From: Prevotella sp. UBA2725
Lineage (GTDB): Bacteria; Bacteroidota; Bacteroidia; Bacteroidales; Bacteroidaceae
Direction: 5' to 3'
Assembly (NCBI GenBank): GCA_002353825.1
Contig: DEKJ01000002.1
Span: 5,167 to 19,926 of the forward strand
DNA: 14,760 bases
Under the pieces are notes generated by a model that saw only the letters and a list, made by a program, of their open reading frames with translations, was not told the origin of the DNA and did no database searches. Numbering within the stretch: position 1 is the stretch's first letter; each line of letters begins with the position of its first letter. Of this stretch, positions 14,049 through 14,760 are shown in pieces. The position numbers and the translations under genes were made by a program.

Positions 14049-14519
14049 ATGCACAGTACACTATACACAGTATCTCCGTTTCCCGTACCAGAGAAATATC
14101 AATTTGGTGACGGAGACATCAAGTGGGAGGACAGGCCTCTTATTGACGATCACAATCTTCTCAAGGGTGATGAAGAAGCAGAAAGATTGGATGAACTAAG
14201 TAAGCTTCTTCCCGACGCTCTCTTCTCCCCCGAAGACAGCAGAACCTTCACCTATAAAGGAGGATGGGAGCAATGGAAGAAAGAACATGATGAGAAGATC
14301 TCCAAGATCACTGATGAGATAAGGAACGACCAAACTCTCGATGAGGATTATCGGAAGTTTCTCTTAGATGAGATCATCGCTGGTCTACATAGCTCTCTAT
14401 TCAGCATTTATCCCAACACCCACATCTCAACACTCAATAACCTCATTTATTTCTACGGCATTATGATGGAGCCCGGAGAGAAGCTATATGTTAACAAGGT
14501 ATTTGACTTTCACTTCTAA
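14049..14519 (+). CDS. Uncharacterised acidic protein, 156 residues, third gene of the unit
   Basis: Begins MHSTLYTVSPFPVPEKYQFG and is rich in Asp and Glu through the first hundred residues (DEEAERLDELSKLLPDALFS). A charged helical stretch follows (GWEQWKKEHDEKISKITDEI), and then a more hydrophobic end (LHSSLFSIYPNTHISTLNNL). No membrane segment is clear. I do not recognise a family. The spacing of 13 nt from the gene before it supports cotranscription. A degenerate UPF0158 copy follows, then the terminator. Confidence 0.7.
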   Translation: MHSTLYTVSPFPVPEKYQFGDGDIKWEDRPLIDDHNLLKGDEEAERLDELSKLLPDALFSPEDSRTFTYKGGWEQWKKEHDEKISKITDEIRNDQTLDEDYRKFLLDEIIAGLHSSLFSIYPNTHISTLNNLIYFYGIMMEPGEKLYVNKVFDFHF

Positions 14520-14531
14520 AAGATTATTTTA

Positions 14532-14652
14532 GGGGAAATAGAATCAAGAGACCAACTTATAGTCTGAGATAGCTGATGCCGCCAAGCACACCGTAACGTT
14601 CTTGCTCGAAGATGAAGATATTGAGGAGGATGATAATGATGACGATGTATAA
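14532..14652 (+). pseudogene. Collapsed second copy of the UPF0158 gene
   Basis: 14541-14580 matches 10972-11010 (codons 6-18 of the intact gene) with three substitutions and a one-base insertion at about 14562, which puts a stop in frame. The sequence then jumps directly to 14581-14652, which is identical in all 72 bases to 11392-11463 (codons 146 to the stop). About 380 bp of the middle are missing and no start codon remains, so it cannot make the protein. Confidence 0.9.
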
Positions 14653-14691
14653 ATAATAATCTGCTTAAAGAAGTGCCCCATAGAAAACAGC

Positions 14692-14729
14692 AAAGGGGGC
14701 TGTAATCACAAGGAATACAGTCCCCTTTT
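14692..14729 (+). terminator. Rho-independent terminator of the second block
   Basis: AAAGGGGGCTGTA (14692-14704) pairs with TACAGTCCCCTTT (14716-14728) over 13 bp including one G-T pair, loop 11 nt, followed by TATCTA. It shares the GGGCTGTAAT arm and the CTTTTATCTA tail with the terminator at 12791, so the two are probably copies. Confidence 0.85.
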
Positions 14730-14760
14730 ATCTAATGACCTGAGTTCGGGATAAGAAAAG

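Overview
The window looks like a chromosomal segment of a member of the Bacteroidales, most likely Prevotellaceae. Six intergenic regions carry the Bacteroidetes sigma-ABfr -7 element TAnnTTTG, and four of the five on the plus strand have a TTG or TTTG -33 element 19-20 nt upstream. Shine-Dalgarno sequences are mostly weak, and the protein families present (DUF4160/DUF2442, PIN modules, HepT/MntA, a PAP2 phosphatase, a fused FAD/Fe-S dehydrogenase) are typical of that order. This assignment is by eye; no search was run.

Layout. (1) 1-765: the 3' part of a TPR-repeat gene that enters from the left edge. (2) 783-1859: a toxin-antitoxin operon of MntA nucleotidyltransferase antitoxin, HepT HEPN toxin and an orphan HicB-type antitoxin. 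(3) 1885-2400, minus strand: a PAP2 phosphatase that keeps all catalytic motifs but lacks its usual N-terminal part. (4) 2430-3238: a RelB/DinJ-type antitoxin and PIN-toxin pair with a palindromic operator inside its promoter, wedged against the shortened PAP2 gene. The toxin stop overlaps the start of the next gene. (5) 3235-9309: a block that looks like resident chromosome. It holds a 994-residue FAD/Fe-S D-2-hydroxyacid dehydrogenase, a membrane-anchored or secreted DNA/RNA non-specific endonuclease (convergent, stop codons overlapping), a 22-bp tandem repeat, an NAD(P)H oxidoreductase, and a divergent MFS transporter. (6) 9310-14760: an accessory region that is AT-richer by eye. It holds a DUF4160-DUF2442 deletion fusion, a second antitoxin/PIN pair, a UPF0158 gene and a string of small uncharacterised genes in two blocks, each ending in a related terminator hairpin.

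How it fits together. The accessory region shows repeated recombination. A 39-bp sequence occurs near the start of both halves (9551 and 12985). The UPF0158 gene at 10957 has a collapsed second copy at 14532 that shares a perfectly identical 72-bp tail. The two terminators (12791, 14692) are recognisably related, and the DUF4160 gene has been cut down to 21 codons fused to DUF2442. The best candidate for an undescribed system is the promoter-to-terminator three-gene unit at 13043-14519 (142, 175 and 156 residues). I recognise no catalytic domain in it. The region resembles a collection of small soluble accessory or immunity-type genes, but that function is inference only.
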